From positions 1,434,001 to 1,498,000 of the forward strand of contig NZ_LR134338.1 in the NCBI RefSeq assembly GCF_900637055.1: a DNA stretch of 64,000 nucleotides, in the 5' to 3' direction. The notes beneath the pieces are model-generated. The model did not search any database. It saw only the letters and a list, made by a program, of their open reading frames with translations, and was not told where the DNA came from. The DNA comes from Brevibacillus brevis. GTDB taxonomy: Bacteria; Bacillota; Bacilli; Brevibacillales; Brevibacillaceae. Below, piece by piece: positions 1-9,772 of the stretch (position 1 is its first letter; every line of letters begins with the position of its first letter). Both the position numbers and the translations under genes were made by a program.

Positions 1-459
1 ACTCTAGATAAGCCTAGCGGATCTCAACCAAGTACTTGTGCACGTTTTATGCAGGTACTTAACTGGGGAGAATTGACACCTAAGCAGTATCAAGAATCAC
101 TTAACGAAATCACTGAGTTTTATAAATCGTTAGCTAAATTAAACCTGCCTTCCCGGAGATTCTTCGCCGCTTTAGTAGAACTCGCAACGCCAGCTTATCG
201 TGACTATATGATGTGCGTATCATGCCAAGAGGTAGAAAATTCATTGAGCATGACTGTTCCGCAAGTCATGAATCAAATGGTTATATTGGAAAAGTATGGA
301 TTTGGATCAATTGATAGTGAAGAGTATCCACCTCATATTTACATTCAACCTGCAAGTGTTCGGTGGCAGTTATTACAAGACCTTAAAGCTTTTGCGGAAC
401 ATGAGTCCATCAATTTACGAGAGATCTTGGTTAATTTACATTTTACTTTACTTGATTAG
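1..459 (+). CDS. 3' part of an unknown protein, possibly a winged-helix regulator
   Basis: The reading frame is open from the first base of the window to a TAG stop, so the gene almost certainly begins upstream; an internal ATG at 49 is the first methionine seen. The visible 136-152 residues are soluble and mostly helical, with no signal peptide or membrane segment. The middle part (VENSLSMTVPQVMNQMVILEKYG) has the spacing of a winged-helix recognition region and the tail is helical, so a DNA-binding protein is possible. I do not recognise the family. A strong terminator follows at 518. Confidence 0.45.
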   Translation, partial: TLDKPSGSQPSTCARFMQVLNWGELTPKQYQESLNEITEFYKSLAKLNLPSRRFFAALVELATPAYRDYMMCVSCQEVENSLSMTVPQVMNQMVILEKYGFGSIDSEEYPPHIYIQPASVRWQLLQDLKAFAEHESINLREILVNLHFTLLD

Positions 460-517
460 TTCGAAATCGTTGCTTTTTGCCATTTTGAAATACATTTTGT
501 TACATAAAAAGGAAAGC

Positions 518-545
518 AAATGCCCTCAAATAGAGGGCATTTTAT
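518..545 (+). terminator. Rho-independent terminator
   Basis: Perfect 8-bp stem (ATGCCCTC at 520-527, GAGGGCAT at 533-540) with a 5-base loop, flanking A/T pairs and a T-rich tail. It closes the partial gene at the left edge. Confidence 0.85.
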
Positions 546-689
546 TTGTCAGTCGTATGCAAATGATAAAGGGAAAGCCTAGTGATCGAGTGTAAAGTTT
601 CAGCGAAGATTTTGGGGTGGAACATACACATTAGCTGATTGAATCGTGCTCATAGGGGGAAATTGATTAAGAGCACACGAAAAGGCATA

Positions 690-944
690 CTACTGAGATT
701 TCTTTTTTGCTTTGATTATATTATACAGATAGTAGCAGAGGATAAACACTAACATGGTAACAAATGAAACAACAATAGAATTTCGAAGAATTGATAATAT
801 GTACTCGTCAACGGGAAGATAAACAATATCGAATAGATCAGTACCTGGTTTAGGTACACTTTGGTATCGACTTGTGAATAAAATTTGGGCACAAAAACTG
901 ACAATAAAGCTGTATAGCACGACTTTAACTATCATTTTTTCCAT
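690..944 (-). CDS. small membrane protein, unknown function
   Basis: An 84-residue protein with two hydrophobic segments (about residues 5-24 and 55-77) and a lysine-rich cytoplasmic tail (KAKKKSQ), so probably a two-pass membrane protein. A GGAG lies about 12 bases before the ATG, which is long; the internal ATG at codon 4 is an alternative start. It is divergent from the secreted-protein gene at about 970, with very little space between them. I do not recognise a family. Confidence 0.5.
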   Translation of the reverse strand: MEKMIVKVVLYSFIVSFCAQILFTSRYQSVPKPGTDLFDIVYLPVDEYILSILRNSIVVSFVTMLVFILCYYLYNIIKAKKKSQ

Positions 945-969
945 GAATTAGTCACACTCCTGTATTTTT

Positions 970-1713
970 TTGGAATATCCATTTTCTTACAAAAACACTT
1001 ATGGTATATTATACAATGGACTTTCCAAATCTTTGATGTTTATTCTGGTTTTTGTGTTGACGTTATCGACAGGACTTTCAACAGGGGTTTTTGCGAAATC
1101 AGCGGATAATAATAAGGTTAATTATTGTGACGATTTAGAAAAACTAGGTGATGTTAGTTACCAAAATTTTGATGGCGTTACCAAAAAAGTAATTAAGATA
1201 AAAGATACAAAAAAATTTGGTGAAATAAGTGGTATGAACGTTAAGCCGACTGGCGAAATCACCTTGGTTGTACCGATGGTTAAATCAACACCTAAATTAA
1301 TTGATCGAACAGGACCTGATGTGACAAATTTAGCAGGTCAATACGTAAAATTGAAACGTGAATCGGAAGCCTGCGGGACAAAAAAAATTAGAAGCTCTAG
1401 TTATGCACCTCCTGGGGGTAAAATGATCATTTCTGAAACCGTAAGTGCTTCATATAATGCAAATGTTAGTGTTAGCGCTGAGGCTGTTAGTGCTGGTGTT
1501 GGATTTAGCGTTACCAAGGGTTACACCGTTTCAGATGAGCAAACTATAACTGTTCCGGCAGGGAAAACGGGAATTATTACAGCGTATCCCTGGTATCAAA
1601 CATATGAATTTGATGTAATGGAAAGAAGGCCTTGGCCTTTAGAAGATGTAGTGGTTGGTAGTGGAACTGCTTACTTGCCTATCGGAGTTTGCTTTGTGCC
1701 TAAAGTCCTTTAA
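970..1713 (+). CDS. secreted protein of unknown function
   Basis: The protein has a clear N-terminal secretion signal (SKSLMFILVFVLTLSTG, then GVFA/KS as a plausible signal peptidase I site near residue 42). The mature part has two conserved-looking cysteines and a serine/valine-alternating stretch (about residues 155-185) typical of beta-strand-rich secreted proteins, then a PAGKTG turn. I know of similar uncharacterised secreted Bacillales proteins but no function. The start is uncertain: the frame opens after a stop at 949, TTG at 970 is the first candidate and ATG at 1036 would leave a compact signal peptide; neither has a convincing ribosome site. A terminator follows at 1726. Confidence 0.55.
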   Translation: MEYPFSYKNTYGILYNGLSKSLMFILVFVLTLSTGLSTGVFAKSADNNKVNYCDDLEKLGDVSYQNFDGVTKKVIKIKDTKKFGEISGMNVKPTGEITLVVPMVKSTPKLIDRTGPDVTNLAGQYVKLKRESEACGTKKIRSSSYAPPGGKMIISETVSASYNANVSVSAEAVSAGVGFSVTKGYTVSDEQTITVPAGKTGIITAYPWYQTYEFDVMERRPWPLEDVVVGSGTAYLPIGVCFVPKVL

Positions 1714-1725
1714 TAATGTCATGAA

Positions 1726-1753
1726 AAGGAGCCTAACATTGGCTTCTTTTTTC
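1726..1753 (+). terminator. Rho-independent terminator of the secreted-protein gene
   Basis: AAGGAGCC (1726-1733) pairs with GGCTTCTT (1741-1748), with one G-T pair, a 7-base loop and a T tail. Confidence 0.75.
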
Positions 1754-1770
1754 TGTACTCTTGGTTGGAA

Positions 1771-2190
1771 GTGCGCGTCCGGAGTGAGAGAGCTCGTCCA
1801 TAATCGTTTAACTGGCTTGTTGTTCCAAGGTACTCCATGATATAGCCAAAAATTAACTCGCTTTCCCTGGCACAATCGGTTGCATTTACAATACCCACGC
1901 AGTAAGAGGCGAGTTTCCTAATTACATTCGGTTGTTTCTTTGTTTTCGGATTCGTACTTAACTTTATGGGATTAGGAACGATCGGCAAGCTATTCAAATC
2001 CCACTTTGTATACTTTGGAGCGTATTCTTCCGGATTGGCTAGACCAATCAAATGTCCAACCGCCCAGGTCACGGCATACTTATCATCATTTTGGTAGAAC
2101 CCTTCAAGCTTTTGATACTGTTTCACGATCGTATCAGCAATCGCTCTGGCAGCTGATGGCTTTTCAGCTATTATGAGAAGCCTTTTTCAC
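1771..2190 (-). pseudogene. topoisomerase III (topB) N-terminal fragment
   Basis: Reading from 2190 downward, the sequence encodes IIAEKPSAARAIAD, VTWAVGHLIGLANPE, NSLPIVPN, NATDCARESEL and KPVKRLWTSSLTPDA. These are hallmarks of the Toprim region of bacterial topoisomerase III (type IA), in the right order. A one-base insertion just after the GTG start and another frameshift between EYLG and the KPVKRLW motif disrupt it. All sequence after about residue 140 is missing, including the catalytic tyrosine domain, so the fragment cannot be functional. It abuts the truncated AraC-type gene head to head, suggesting a deletion or recombination scar. Confidence 0.8.
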
Positions 2191-2204
2191 GTGTCGTTGA
2201 ATTG

Positions 2205-3295
2205 ATGTCAGAGATTTACAAGCATCGCGATGCCACGGAGGCCCTGCAAAACGGACCAGGAAAATCAAGTTTGGACCGAAGGCGGGTTGTTGAACGATCG
2301 ATTGCGTATGTAGATGAACACTATCAAGAGCCGCTGACCGTAGACCAGCTAGCGCAGGAAGCGAATGTTCCGCGTTGGCGATATACGCAGCTTTTCGAGG
2401 AAATGATGGGAGAAATACCGCTCGATTACATGAATCAACTGTGGATCAATCGGGCGAAGCAACTCCTGATCATGACAGGTGAGCGGATCAACGAGATTGC
2501 CCAAAACGTCGGATTCAACAGCGAGTATTATTTCAATCGTTGTTTTAAGCAGCGTGTAGGGCTCGCGCCAGGAAAATATCGCAATATTCATCGGGATGAT
2601 TTAAGAGTCATCTCTCTTTATATGGAGGATTATTTGCTGGCCCTCGGTATTCGGCCCGTCGTTCAATGGGCGCATACATATTGGGGGCATCAGGACTATT
2701 TGGGCCTGCATGATGTTTCATCTTACGATGTGCTGACAGATGACATGCAGTTCTTGTCCAGTCGTGCCCCAGATGTCATTATACTTCGGGAGTGTACAGG
2801 CTGGAAGGCGGATGTGTATGCCAAATCTGCCGGATTGCCCTTACATTCGTGATTCGGCAGTTCGGTCCCTGAGTGGCGAAAAACATTGCGCACCCTCGGT
2901 GATCGGTTGGGCCGAAGTGAATTGGCAGAGCGGTTAATCGAGCAGTATGAATAAAAGTAAGAGCTGCCAAAAATGTAATGGGACGCAGTCACAAAGGGCA
3001 GAGGGTGGCCTTCTTGCGTATCTCGGCAGATTAAATCCTCGTGGAGAAAAACTACACATCGCAGGTCGTGGGAAGGAGCTGTCTACACTGGATGCCGATC
3101 ATATTTTTTTCTCCTTTAACAAATGGCATAGGGAAAATCAGGTGCCGAACAGCTAAAGCTCGACCATCCAGTGTGGCAAACGCTTCCTGCTGTCCAAAGC
3201 AAGCGGGCGTACCAGGTGGATTTCATGCCATGGATGAATCACGGTGTAATCGCCAACGGAAAGAAGGTCGACGATCCCTAAAAGTATTAGCGTAA
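2205..3295 (+). pseudogene. AraC-type regulator fused to a siderophore-binding domain, degraded
   Basis: Intact members (B. subtilis Btr is the model) carry an N-terminal domain, a double helix-turn-helix and a periplasmic-binding-like domain that senses ferric siderophore. Here the N-terminal domain is absent. The AraC HTH pair is intact (about residues 28-125, with EIAQNVGFNSEYYFNRCFK), and the binding domain begins, then breaks near 2850. Its continuation is readable in other frames: WRKTLRTLGDRLGRSELAER, then KNVMGRSHKGQRVAFLRIS, then LDADHIFFSFNKWH, then LDHPVWQTLPAVQSKRAYQV ending near 3295. At least three frameshifts and internal losses make it a pseudogene. Its place upstream of two FecCD permeases fits a former local activator. 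Confidence 0.85.
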
Positions 3296-3361
3296 ATGTA
3301 CAAAGACAACTTCGCGATTGTCCATTGACACTGATTTCATGTATCGCCTAAAATTCATATA

Positions 3362-3376
3362 TGATAATAAGAATCA
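3362..3376 (+). promoter_or_regulatory. Fur box upstream of the siderophore permeases
   Basis: TGATAATAAGAATCA matches the Gram-positive 7-1-7 Fur consensus (TGATAAT-N-ATTATCA) at 12 of 14 fixed positions and lies about 50 bases before the permease start. It predicts iron-repressed expression. Confidence 0.75.
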
Positions 3377-3427
3377 ATATCATCAAAAACAACTCAGCTC
3401 CATACTAACGAAAAAAAGGTGGCACGT

Positions 3428-4483
3428 ATGAGTCAACACGCACATTCCCTGAAAGAGGGGAATAACGGAAAGCCAGTTGCGTTTCGCTCTCGCCCTTGGG
3501 CAGCGACGCTCATTTTGACTGGCGGGGTTTTCGCATTAATACTGGGGATGTTTTTGTCTGTGTCATTTGGAGCAGCCGACATCCACTTTGCTGTCGTATG
3601 GGAAGCTATTTTTCAATTTAATCCTGATATTACGCAACACCAAATTATTCAGGAGATTCGTTTGCCGCGTCTGCTCGGCGGTGCAATGGTCGGGGCCAGC
3701 CTTGCTGTTGCAGGTGCCATCATGCAAGGGATGACACGCAACCCACTGGCAGATTCCGGACTGCTTGGCTTGAACGCAGGTGCCGGATTTGTTTTGGCTC
3801 TCTGCTTCGCTTTTTTCCCGGGTCTGCCGTTCATGTACCTGATTCTCTACAGCTTTTTGGGTGCTGGCGTCGGGGCAGGTATGGTGTACGGGATTGGTTC
3901 TTTGGCAAAAGGCGGATTGACTCCGGTGCGCCTCGTTTTGGCGGGTGCCGCATTGACCGCACTGTTGTCTGCGTTAAGCGAAGGGATTGCTCTTTACTTT
4001 AAAATTGGACAAGATTTGGCCTTCTGGTATGCGGGCGGTGTGGCGGGAACCAAATGGTTTCAGCTCGAAGTCATGTTTCCGTGGATTCTCGCAGCTCTTA
4101 TTGGGGCGATGATGCTGTCGCGTTCCATCACGATGCTCAGTCTTGGAGAAGATGTTGCGAAAGGATTGGGGCAGCGCACGGCGCTAGTCAAACTGGCAGG
4201 CATGATCATCGTCCTGATTTTGGCTGGATCAGCAGTCGCCGTTGTTGGGGCTGTAGGCTTTGTTGGATTGATCGTTCCGCATTTGACCCGCTTTTTGGTT
4301 GGGGTCGATTACCGATGGATCATTCCTTGCTCAGCCATTTTGGGCAGCTTGCTCGTCGTTTTCGCCGATTTGGCCGCAAGAATGGTAAATCCACCGTATG
4401 AGACGCCGTTAGGGGCACTTATTGCGCTAATCGGTGTACCGTTCTTCCTTTACTTGGCGCGTAAAGAAAGAAGGGAGATGTAA
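3428..4483 (+). CDS. ferric-siderophore ABC transporter permease (FecCD family), first subunit
   Basis: A 351-residue inner-membrane permease with about ten hydrophobic segments. Family signatures are present: RLPRLLGGAMVGASLAVAGA, QGMTRNPLADSGLLGLNAGA and, near the end, GFVGLIVPHLTRFLVG, the loop that contacts the ATPase. ATG at 3428 is chosen because AAAGGTGG sits 5 bases upstream; a GTG at 3419 is also in frame. It would pair with the next gene to form the channel for ferric siderophore import. No binding protein or ATPase gene is next to it, so those must be elsewhere. The Fur box at 3362 predicts induction by iron starvation. Confidence 0.93.
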   Translation: MSQHAHSLKEGNNGKPVAFRSRPWAATLILTGGVFALILGMFLSVSFGAADIHFAVVWEAIFQFNPDITQHQIIQEIRLPRLLGGAMVGASLAVAGAIMQGMTRNPLADSGLLGLNAGAGFVLALCFAFFPGLPFMYLILYSFLGAGVGAGMVYGIGSLAKGGLTPVRLVLAGAALTALLSALSEGIALYFKIGQDLAFWYAGGVAGTKWFQLEVMFPWILAALIGAMMLSRSITMLSLGEDVAKGLGQRTALVKLAGMIIVLILAGSAVAVVGAVGFVGLIVPHLTRFLVGVDYRWIIPCSAILGSLLVVFADLAARMVNPPYETPLGALIALIGVPFFLYLARKERREM

Positions 4484-5517
4484 TGATGCAGCAAATGGTT
4501 TCCCATTACCAAACCCGCAAAAGAAATAGAGCCTTTGCGGTTATGACGATACTCGCTATCCTCATTTTCATCGCGTTTATCATCAGTATGAACACAGGCT
4601 ACATACGTTTGTCACCAAGCGATCTGCTGATGACACTGATCGGTTCTGGAACAGACAAACAAAACCTGATCTTGTTCGAATTCCGCTTGCCGCGGATTGT
4701 TATATCCCTCCTGATTGGGGCAGGACTTGCCGTATCCGGGTGTATTATTCAAGGAATTTCCCGCAATGCGCTGGCTGAACCTGGTATTTTAGGGATCAAC
4801 GCTGGTGCTGGCTTGATGGTGATGCTGTTCATTTCGTTTTATCCATCAACGTCTGCGGCACCTGTTTTTTTGCTGCCAGTGTTGGCGTTGCTTGGAGCCA
4901 GCGTGACAGCAGCGCTGATCTTCGCATTGTCTTATAAAAGGCACAAGGGATTATCTCCGACCCGTATCATATTGACGGGGATTGCCGTGGCGGCTGGGAT
5001 GAGTGCCGCGATGATCGTCTTGACACTGAAGCTGAGCCCGGACAAGTACCAGTTTGTGGCGACTTGGCTCGCCGGTAGTATCTGGGGGACCAACTGGAAG
5101 TTCGTTCTTTCGCTTTTGCCCTGGATCGCCATTTTACTCCCCTATGTTTTTTACAAAGCACGTGTCATGAACGTGCTCAATTTGGGGGAAGAATTGGCGA
5201 AAGGCTTGGGTGCACCCGTTGCCAAAGAGCAATTGAAGCTGCTGGCTGCCGCAGTCGGGCTTGCCGCTTCCTGCGTGGCAGTGAGTGGAGGCATCGGTTT
5301 TGTCGGGTTGATCGGTCCGCATTTGGCCCGCAGACTAGTGGGGCCAAAGCATGAGATGCTTTTGCCTACATCAGCCCTGACGGGGGCGCTATTGGTCATC
5401 GTGGCTGATACCATCGGACGCTGGATCATGCAACCGTCAGAGATTCCGACTGGTATCGTTGTAGCCGTTATCGGTGCTCCTTATTTCTTGTACTTGCTGG
5501 CACGTTCAAAAGCATAG
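4483..5517 (+). CDS. ferric-siderophore ABC transporter permease (FecCD family), second subunit
   Basis: A 344-residue permease paralogous to its neighbour, with RLPRIVISLLIGAGLAVSG, QGISRNALAEPGILGINAGA and GFVGLIGPHLARRLVG at the same places. The start overlaps the previous stop by one base (TAATG) behind AAGGGAG, so translation is coupled and a 1:1 heterodimer is expected. The gene ends in a strong terminator at 5538, so the transcription unit is just these two permeases. A complete importer would need a lipoprotein siderophore receptor and a YusV/FhuC-type ATPase acting in trans. Confidence 0.93.
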   Translation: MMQQMVSHYQTRKRNRAFAVMTILAILIFIAFIISMNTGYIRLSPSDLLMTLIGSGTDKQNLILFEFRLPRIVISLLIGAGLAVSGCIIQGISRNALAEPGILGINAGAGLMVMLFISFYPSTSAAPVFLLPVLALLGASVTAALIFALSYKRHKGLSPTRIILTGIAVAAGMSAAMIVLTLKLSPDKYQFVATWLAGSIWGTNWKFVLSLLPWIAILLPYVFYKARVMNVLNLGEELAKGLGAPVAKEQLKLLAAAVGLAASCVAVSGGIGFVGLIGPHLARRLVGPKHEMLLPTSALTGALLVIVADTIGRWIMQPSEIPTGIVVAVIGAPYFLYLLARSKA

Positions 5518-5537
5518 TTTCGCAAATGGTGGATATG

Positions 5538-5582
5538 GCGAGCGTTTTCCCGTCTAGGTACGAGGGAGACGCTCGTTTTTGT
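5538..5582 (+). terminator. terminator of the permease operon
   Basis: CGAGCG (5539-5544) pairs with CGCTCG (5570-5575), extended inward by TTTCCC/GGGAGA, and is followed by five Ts. Confidence 0.85.
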
Positions 5583-5715
5583 ATAGGCAGAAGTGGAGAT
5601 CAGGCAATTGGGAATTGAAAAGAGGGAAATGTTGGAGGACAATGGGGAGAAGAAGCAACCGCCTTGTGTTTGCTATAATAGCAGCATGAGCATGTATCGG
5701 GACGAGAAGGAGTAA

Positions 5716-6756
<1,041 letters not shown>

Positions 6757-6762
6757 AAGAGG

Positions 6763-6933
6763 TTGTTCAAAAAGTCGTCTTTTGATCACGAAGGAAGTCA
6801 TGGTAGCTAGGTCGACATCGAAAATGGCGTTCACCTTCGAAGTCCGGTGCTCATGTAGATTCCCTACACTCCGCTCCTCCTTCGTTCGGTTCTCGCCATT
6901 TTCTCGGTGCTGAAAAGCCAACTTTTTGAACAA
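6763..6933. mobile_element. MITE-like element with about 29-bp terminal inverted repeats
   Basis: The left end TTGTTCAAAAAGTCGTCTTT matches the reverse complement of the right end (TTGTTCAAAAAGTTGGCTTT), and similarity continues through TGATCACGA versus CAGCACCGA. The 171-bp element has no gene. It ends about 10 bases before the ribosome site of the next gene, so the insertion redefined that gene's upstream region. A related half-end occurs at 20487. Confidence 0.75.
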
Positions 6934-6958
6934 TTATTAGTTGAGGAGTGGATTTACC

Positions 6959-8038
6959 ATGTGGACAAGCAATCCTATCACTTCGCGTTTACATTTGAAA
7001 TGGCCGATTATTCAGGCGCCAATGGCAGGGGGGGCGACCATACCAGCCTTGGTAGCCGCTGTCTCAGAAGCAGGGGGACTCGGAACGCTCGGTGCGGCGT
7101 ATATGTCTCCTGAGCAGATTCGTGAGGCGATCAAGTCCATTCGGAAGTTAACGGACAAACCGTTTGGCGTGAATCTGTTTATTCCGGAAGATTTCGATGC
7201 CGACCAGCCGATCGCAGAAGGCGTTGCCCAAGCAATGAATGATGTGAGAGATCGATTGGGCATCCCGCACAATCCGCAGGTGACGCAATTTACAGAGCCG
7301 TTTTCTGAGCAGATGGCTGTCGTCTTGGAGGAACAGCCCGCTGTTTTCAGCTTTACCTTTGGTATTCTGGATCATCGCTTGATGGCAGAGTTGAAGCAGC
7401 GGGGAATCACTGTCATCGGAACAGCGACAACCGTTCGCGAAGCGATTGCCTTGGAAACGAGCGGAGTCGATATGATTGCCGCCCAAGGCAGCGAGGCAGG
7501 CGGGCACCGCGGTTCCTTTTTGCCGGATTCACCAAGCAATATGATTGGAACAATGGCGCTCGTCCCGCAAATCGTGGATCGGGTCAAGATTCCCGTAATC
7601 GCGGCTGGAGGGATCATGGATGGGCGAGGGATCGCAGCAGCACTCGCGCTCGGAGCACAGGCGGCACAGCTCGGAACGGCTTTTCTGACGTGCAAGGAGA
7701 GCGGAGCACATGCCCTGCACAAGAAAGCCATTTTGGAGACGAGCGAAGAGTCCATCGTAATGACACGTGCTTTCTCTGGAAAATGGGCAAGGGGCATTCA
7801 AAATGAGTTTATGACAACGCTCGCCCCGCTTGATCACGAGCTCCCGACCTATCCGGTACAAAATGCCTTGACGAAAGACATTCGAGCCGCAGCGGGCAAG
7901 CAGCAGCAACGTGCGTACATGTCGATGTGGGCGGGGCAGGCAGCTCCACTCAGCCAGGAAATAAGCGCGAGTGAGCTCGTTGAAAAGCTGGCAGCGGAGA
8001 CGACGAGAATTTGCAGCAATCTGGGGCAACCCCAGTAG
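6959..8038 (+). CDS. nitronate monooxygenase (NAD(P)H-independent, FMN)
   Basis: A 359-residue TIM-barrel flavoprotein of the NPD/2-nitropropane dioxygenase family. It starts with WPIIQAPMAGGATIPALVAA, contains IAAQGSEAGGHRGSF (the class I nitronate monooxygenase signature with its catalytic histidine) and PVIAAGGIMDGRGIAAALALG for FMN phosphate binding. The enzyme oxidises toxic alkyl nitronates such as propionate 3-nitronate. ATG at 6959 is preferred over the TTG at 6941 because GAGGAG lies 10 bases before it. The MITE ends just upstream, so its native promoter may be displaced. FabK-type enoyl reductases are related, but the signature favours NMO. Confidence 0.9.
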   Translation: MWTSNPITSRLHLKWPIIQAPMAGGATIPALVAAVSEAGGLGTLGAAYMSPEQIREAIKSIRKLTDKPFGVNLFIPEDFDADQPIAEGVAQAMNDVRDRLGIPHNPQVTQFTEPFSEQMAVVLEEQPAVFSFTFGILDHRLMAELKQRGITVIGTATTVREAIALETSGVDMIAAQGSEAGGHRGSFLPDSPSNMIGTMALVPQIVDRVKIPVIAAGGIMDGRGIAAALALGAQAAQLGTAFLTCKESGAHALHKKAILETSEESIVMTRAFSGKWARGIQNEFMTTLAPLDHELPTYPVQNALTKDIRAAAGKQQQRAYMSMWAGQAAPLSQEISASELVEKLAAETTRICSNLGQPQ

Positions 8039-8083
8039 AATAAACGCGAAAAGAAAGCCACGCGAAAGACGGAGGAAATCAAA

Positions 8084-9253
8084 TTGAACCAGGAATACGC
8101 TCTCAAGGGGAAACTTGTCGCAGATGGACAGGAATTGCATAATGGTCTCGTAGTCGTGGGAAATGGAATGATCATCTATGCTGGCAAGGCTGATGAGTAT
8201 GGAAAAGCTTTGCCAGATCATGTGGTGACAGTAGAGGATGGCTGGATTTGCCCTGGATTCGTCGATATGCACATGCATGGGATTGACGGTTACGACACGA
8301 TGGACGGGACGCCGGAATCCCTTCAGGCCATCTCGACAGCACTTGCGCGACATGGGGTGACGTCTTTTTTGGCAACGACGATGACGGCTCCTTATGATCA
8401 ATTGGAGCAGGTGCTGGTTACCATCGCGCATAACAGCAGAGAAGGGCTTCCGGGGGCACAAGTGATCGGCATCCATCTGGAAGGCCCGTGGATCAATCCT
8501 CGTTACAAGGGAGCGCAAAAAGAAGAAAACATTGCGATACCCAAGCTCGATGCAGTGCAAAAGCTTTATGGGCTATCGGAAGGTCTGATCAAGGTCGTGA
8601 CGATTGCGCCTGAACAACCGGAAGCACTTGAAGCGATTGCTTGGTTAAAAGAACGGGATGTCATCGTGTCTGCTGGACATACAGGTGCTACGTTTGCCCA
8701 GGCGACGGAAGCGGTAGATGCGGGCGTACGCCATTTTACTCATTGCTTCAATGCCATGACAGGGCTGCATCATCGGGAGCCAGGCGTAGTGGGCGCCGCG
8801 ATGTATCATGAGCAGTTGAGCACAGAGCTGATCGCAGATGGCATCCATGTGCATCCAGCAGTCATGAAGATTTTGTATCGGGTCAAAACGGCTGAACGGC
8901 TCGCCCTCGTCAGCGATTCCATGCGGGCAGCTGCGATGGGCGAAGGGACGTACGACCTTGGGGGACAAGAGGTTCACGTCCACGACAATCAGGCAAAGCT
9001 CGCAGATGGAACCCTTGCCGGAAGCATCCTGACGCTGAATCGGGCGATCGGCAATATGGTGACGTTGAGCGGTGTTTCTTTGGCAGATGCAGTGGAGATG
9101 GCTTCCCTGACACCAGCAAGCATCCTTGGCTTCGGCGAGCGAAAAGGACGGTTGGCGGCAGGGTATGATGCGGATATTACGGTATTGAATACACAATTTG
9201 ACGTGACCATGACGTTCGTTGCGGGTAAAGAAGTCTATCACCAGTCAAAATAG
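8084..9253 (+). CDS. nagA: N-acetylglucosamine-6-phosphate deacetylase
   Basis: A 389-residue amidohydrolase-fold enzyme that converts GlcNAc-6-P to glucosamine-6-P in amino-sugar and peptidoglycan recycling. It shows the metal motif FVDMHMHGIDGYD, the glutamate motif GIHLEGPWINPRYKGAQ, SAGHTGA, THCFNAMTGLHHREPG and the catalytic aspartate in LVSDSMRAA. The start is TTG at 8084 with GGAGGA 7-8 bases upstream; no ATG fits better. It ends in a strong terminator, and no nagB or nagR follows, so it is apparently alone or loosely cotranscribed with the upstream monooxygenase 45 bases away. Confidence 0.95.
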   Translation: MNQEYALKGKLVADGQELHNGLVVVGNGMIIYAGKADEYGKALPDHVVTVEDGWICPGFVDMHMHGIDGYDTMDGTPESLQAISTALARHGVTSFLATTMTAPYDQLEQVLVTIAHNSREGLPGAQVIGIHLEGPWINPRYKGAQKEENIAIPKLDAVQKLYGLSEGLIKVVTIAPEQPEALEAIAWLKERDVIVSAGHTGATFAQATEAVDAGVRHFTHCFNAMTGLHHREPGVVGAAMYHEQLSTELIADGIHVHPAVMKILYRVKTAERLALVSDSMRAAAMGEGTYDLGGQEVHVHDNQAKLADGTLAGSILTLNRAIGNMVTLSGVSLADAVEMASLTPASILGFGERKGRLAAGYDADITVLNTQFDVTMTFVAGKEVYHQSK

Positions 9254-9264
9254 TTTCTTAATAG

Positions 9265-9302
9265 AAAAAAGCAGTCCAAGGTCGCTCTTGGATTGCTTTT
9301 TT
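9265..9302 (+). terminator. strong terminator after nagA
   Basis: AAAAAAGCAGTCCAAG pairs with CTTGGATTGCTTTTTT (16 bp with one G-T pair) around a 6-base loop. Confidence 0.9.
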
Positions 9303-9351
9303 AGCATGAAAGAAGAAAGATGTCCCCGGAGGATTGTGGTCGGGGAGAAGC

Positions 9352-9422
9352 CCTGCCACATGTTTTCCAGTCGCCTATATCCTCACTTCGTTCGGGCGGT
9401 CTCCTTCCAAACATGTGTCAGG
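9352..9422. repeat. short inverted-repeat element (hairpin)
   Basis: CCTGCCACATGTTT (9352-9365) and AAACATGTGTCAGG (9409-9422) are inverted copies matching at 13 of 14 positions and enclose 43 bases. It resembles a small palindromic interspersed repeat. No gene is seen between 9303 and 9772; this and the next element account for most of that stretch. Confidence 0.55.
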
Positions 9423-9552
9423 ACTTTCGTACAGCTTTTGTTAACTTCAGGGTTTTACCCCGCTTTCAAAGATTGACTCAGAGAGCCTTTCAGAACTTTA
9501 TCGATCCCCTTCCTGGATGACCTTTCAAATGTTATGAACAAAAAGCCGCGTA

Positions 9553-9755
9553 GGAAGAAGTGCATTTCCAGTCCAAGCGCCTCTGGAGCCCTCCCCAGCG
9601 TAGAAATGAATGGCGGGGAATTTCAGCTTCACTTATGAGATACTTCCTCGAAACTGTCTACGTTTGAAGCGCTCCCGCCATTCATTTCGGAGCGGACAGT
9701 CTTCTCCCCCTTGCGGGGCGGAGGCCGAAGCGTAGACTGGAAATGCACTTCTTCC
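9553..9755. repeat. 203-bp element with nested perfect inverted repeats
   Basis: The outer arms (9553-9573 and 9735-9755) are perfect 21-bp inverted copies. A second nested pair, GAAATGAATGGCGGG (9603-9617) and CCCGCCATTCATTTC (9674-9688), is also perfect. The whole can fold into one long cruciform or RNA hairpin. There is no coding potential. It lies 18 bases past the stop of the SgrR-like gene, so it may act as that gene's 3' structure, but its architecture is that of a non-autonomous repeat. Confidence 0.75.
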
Positions 9756-9772
9756 CTCTCCACAGCTCCTTC

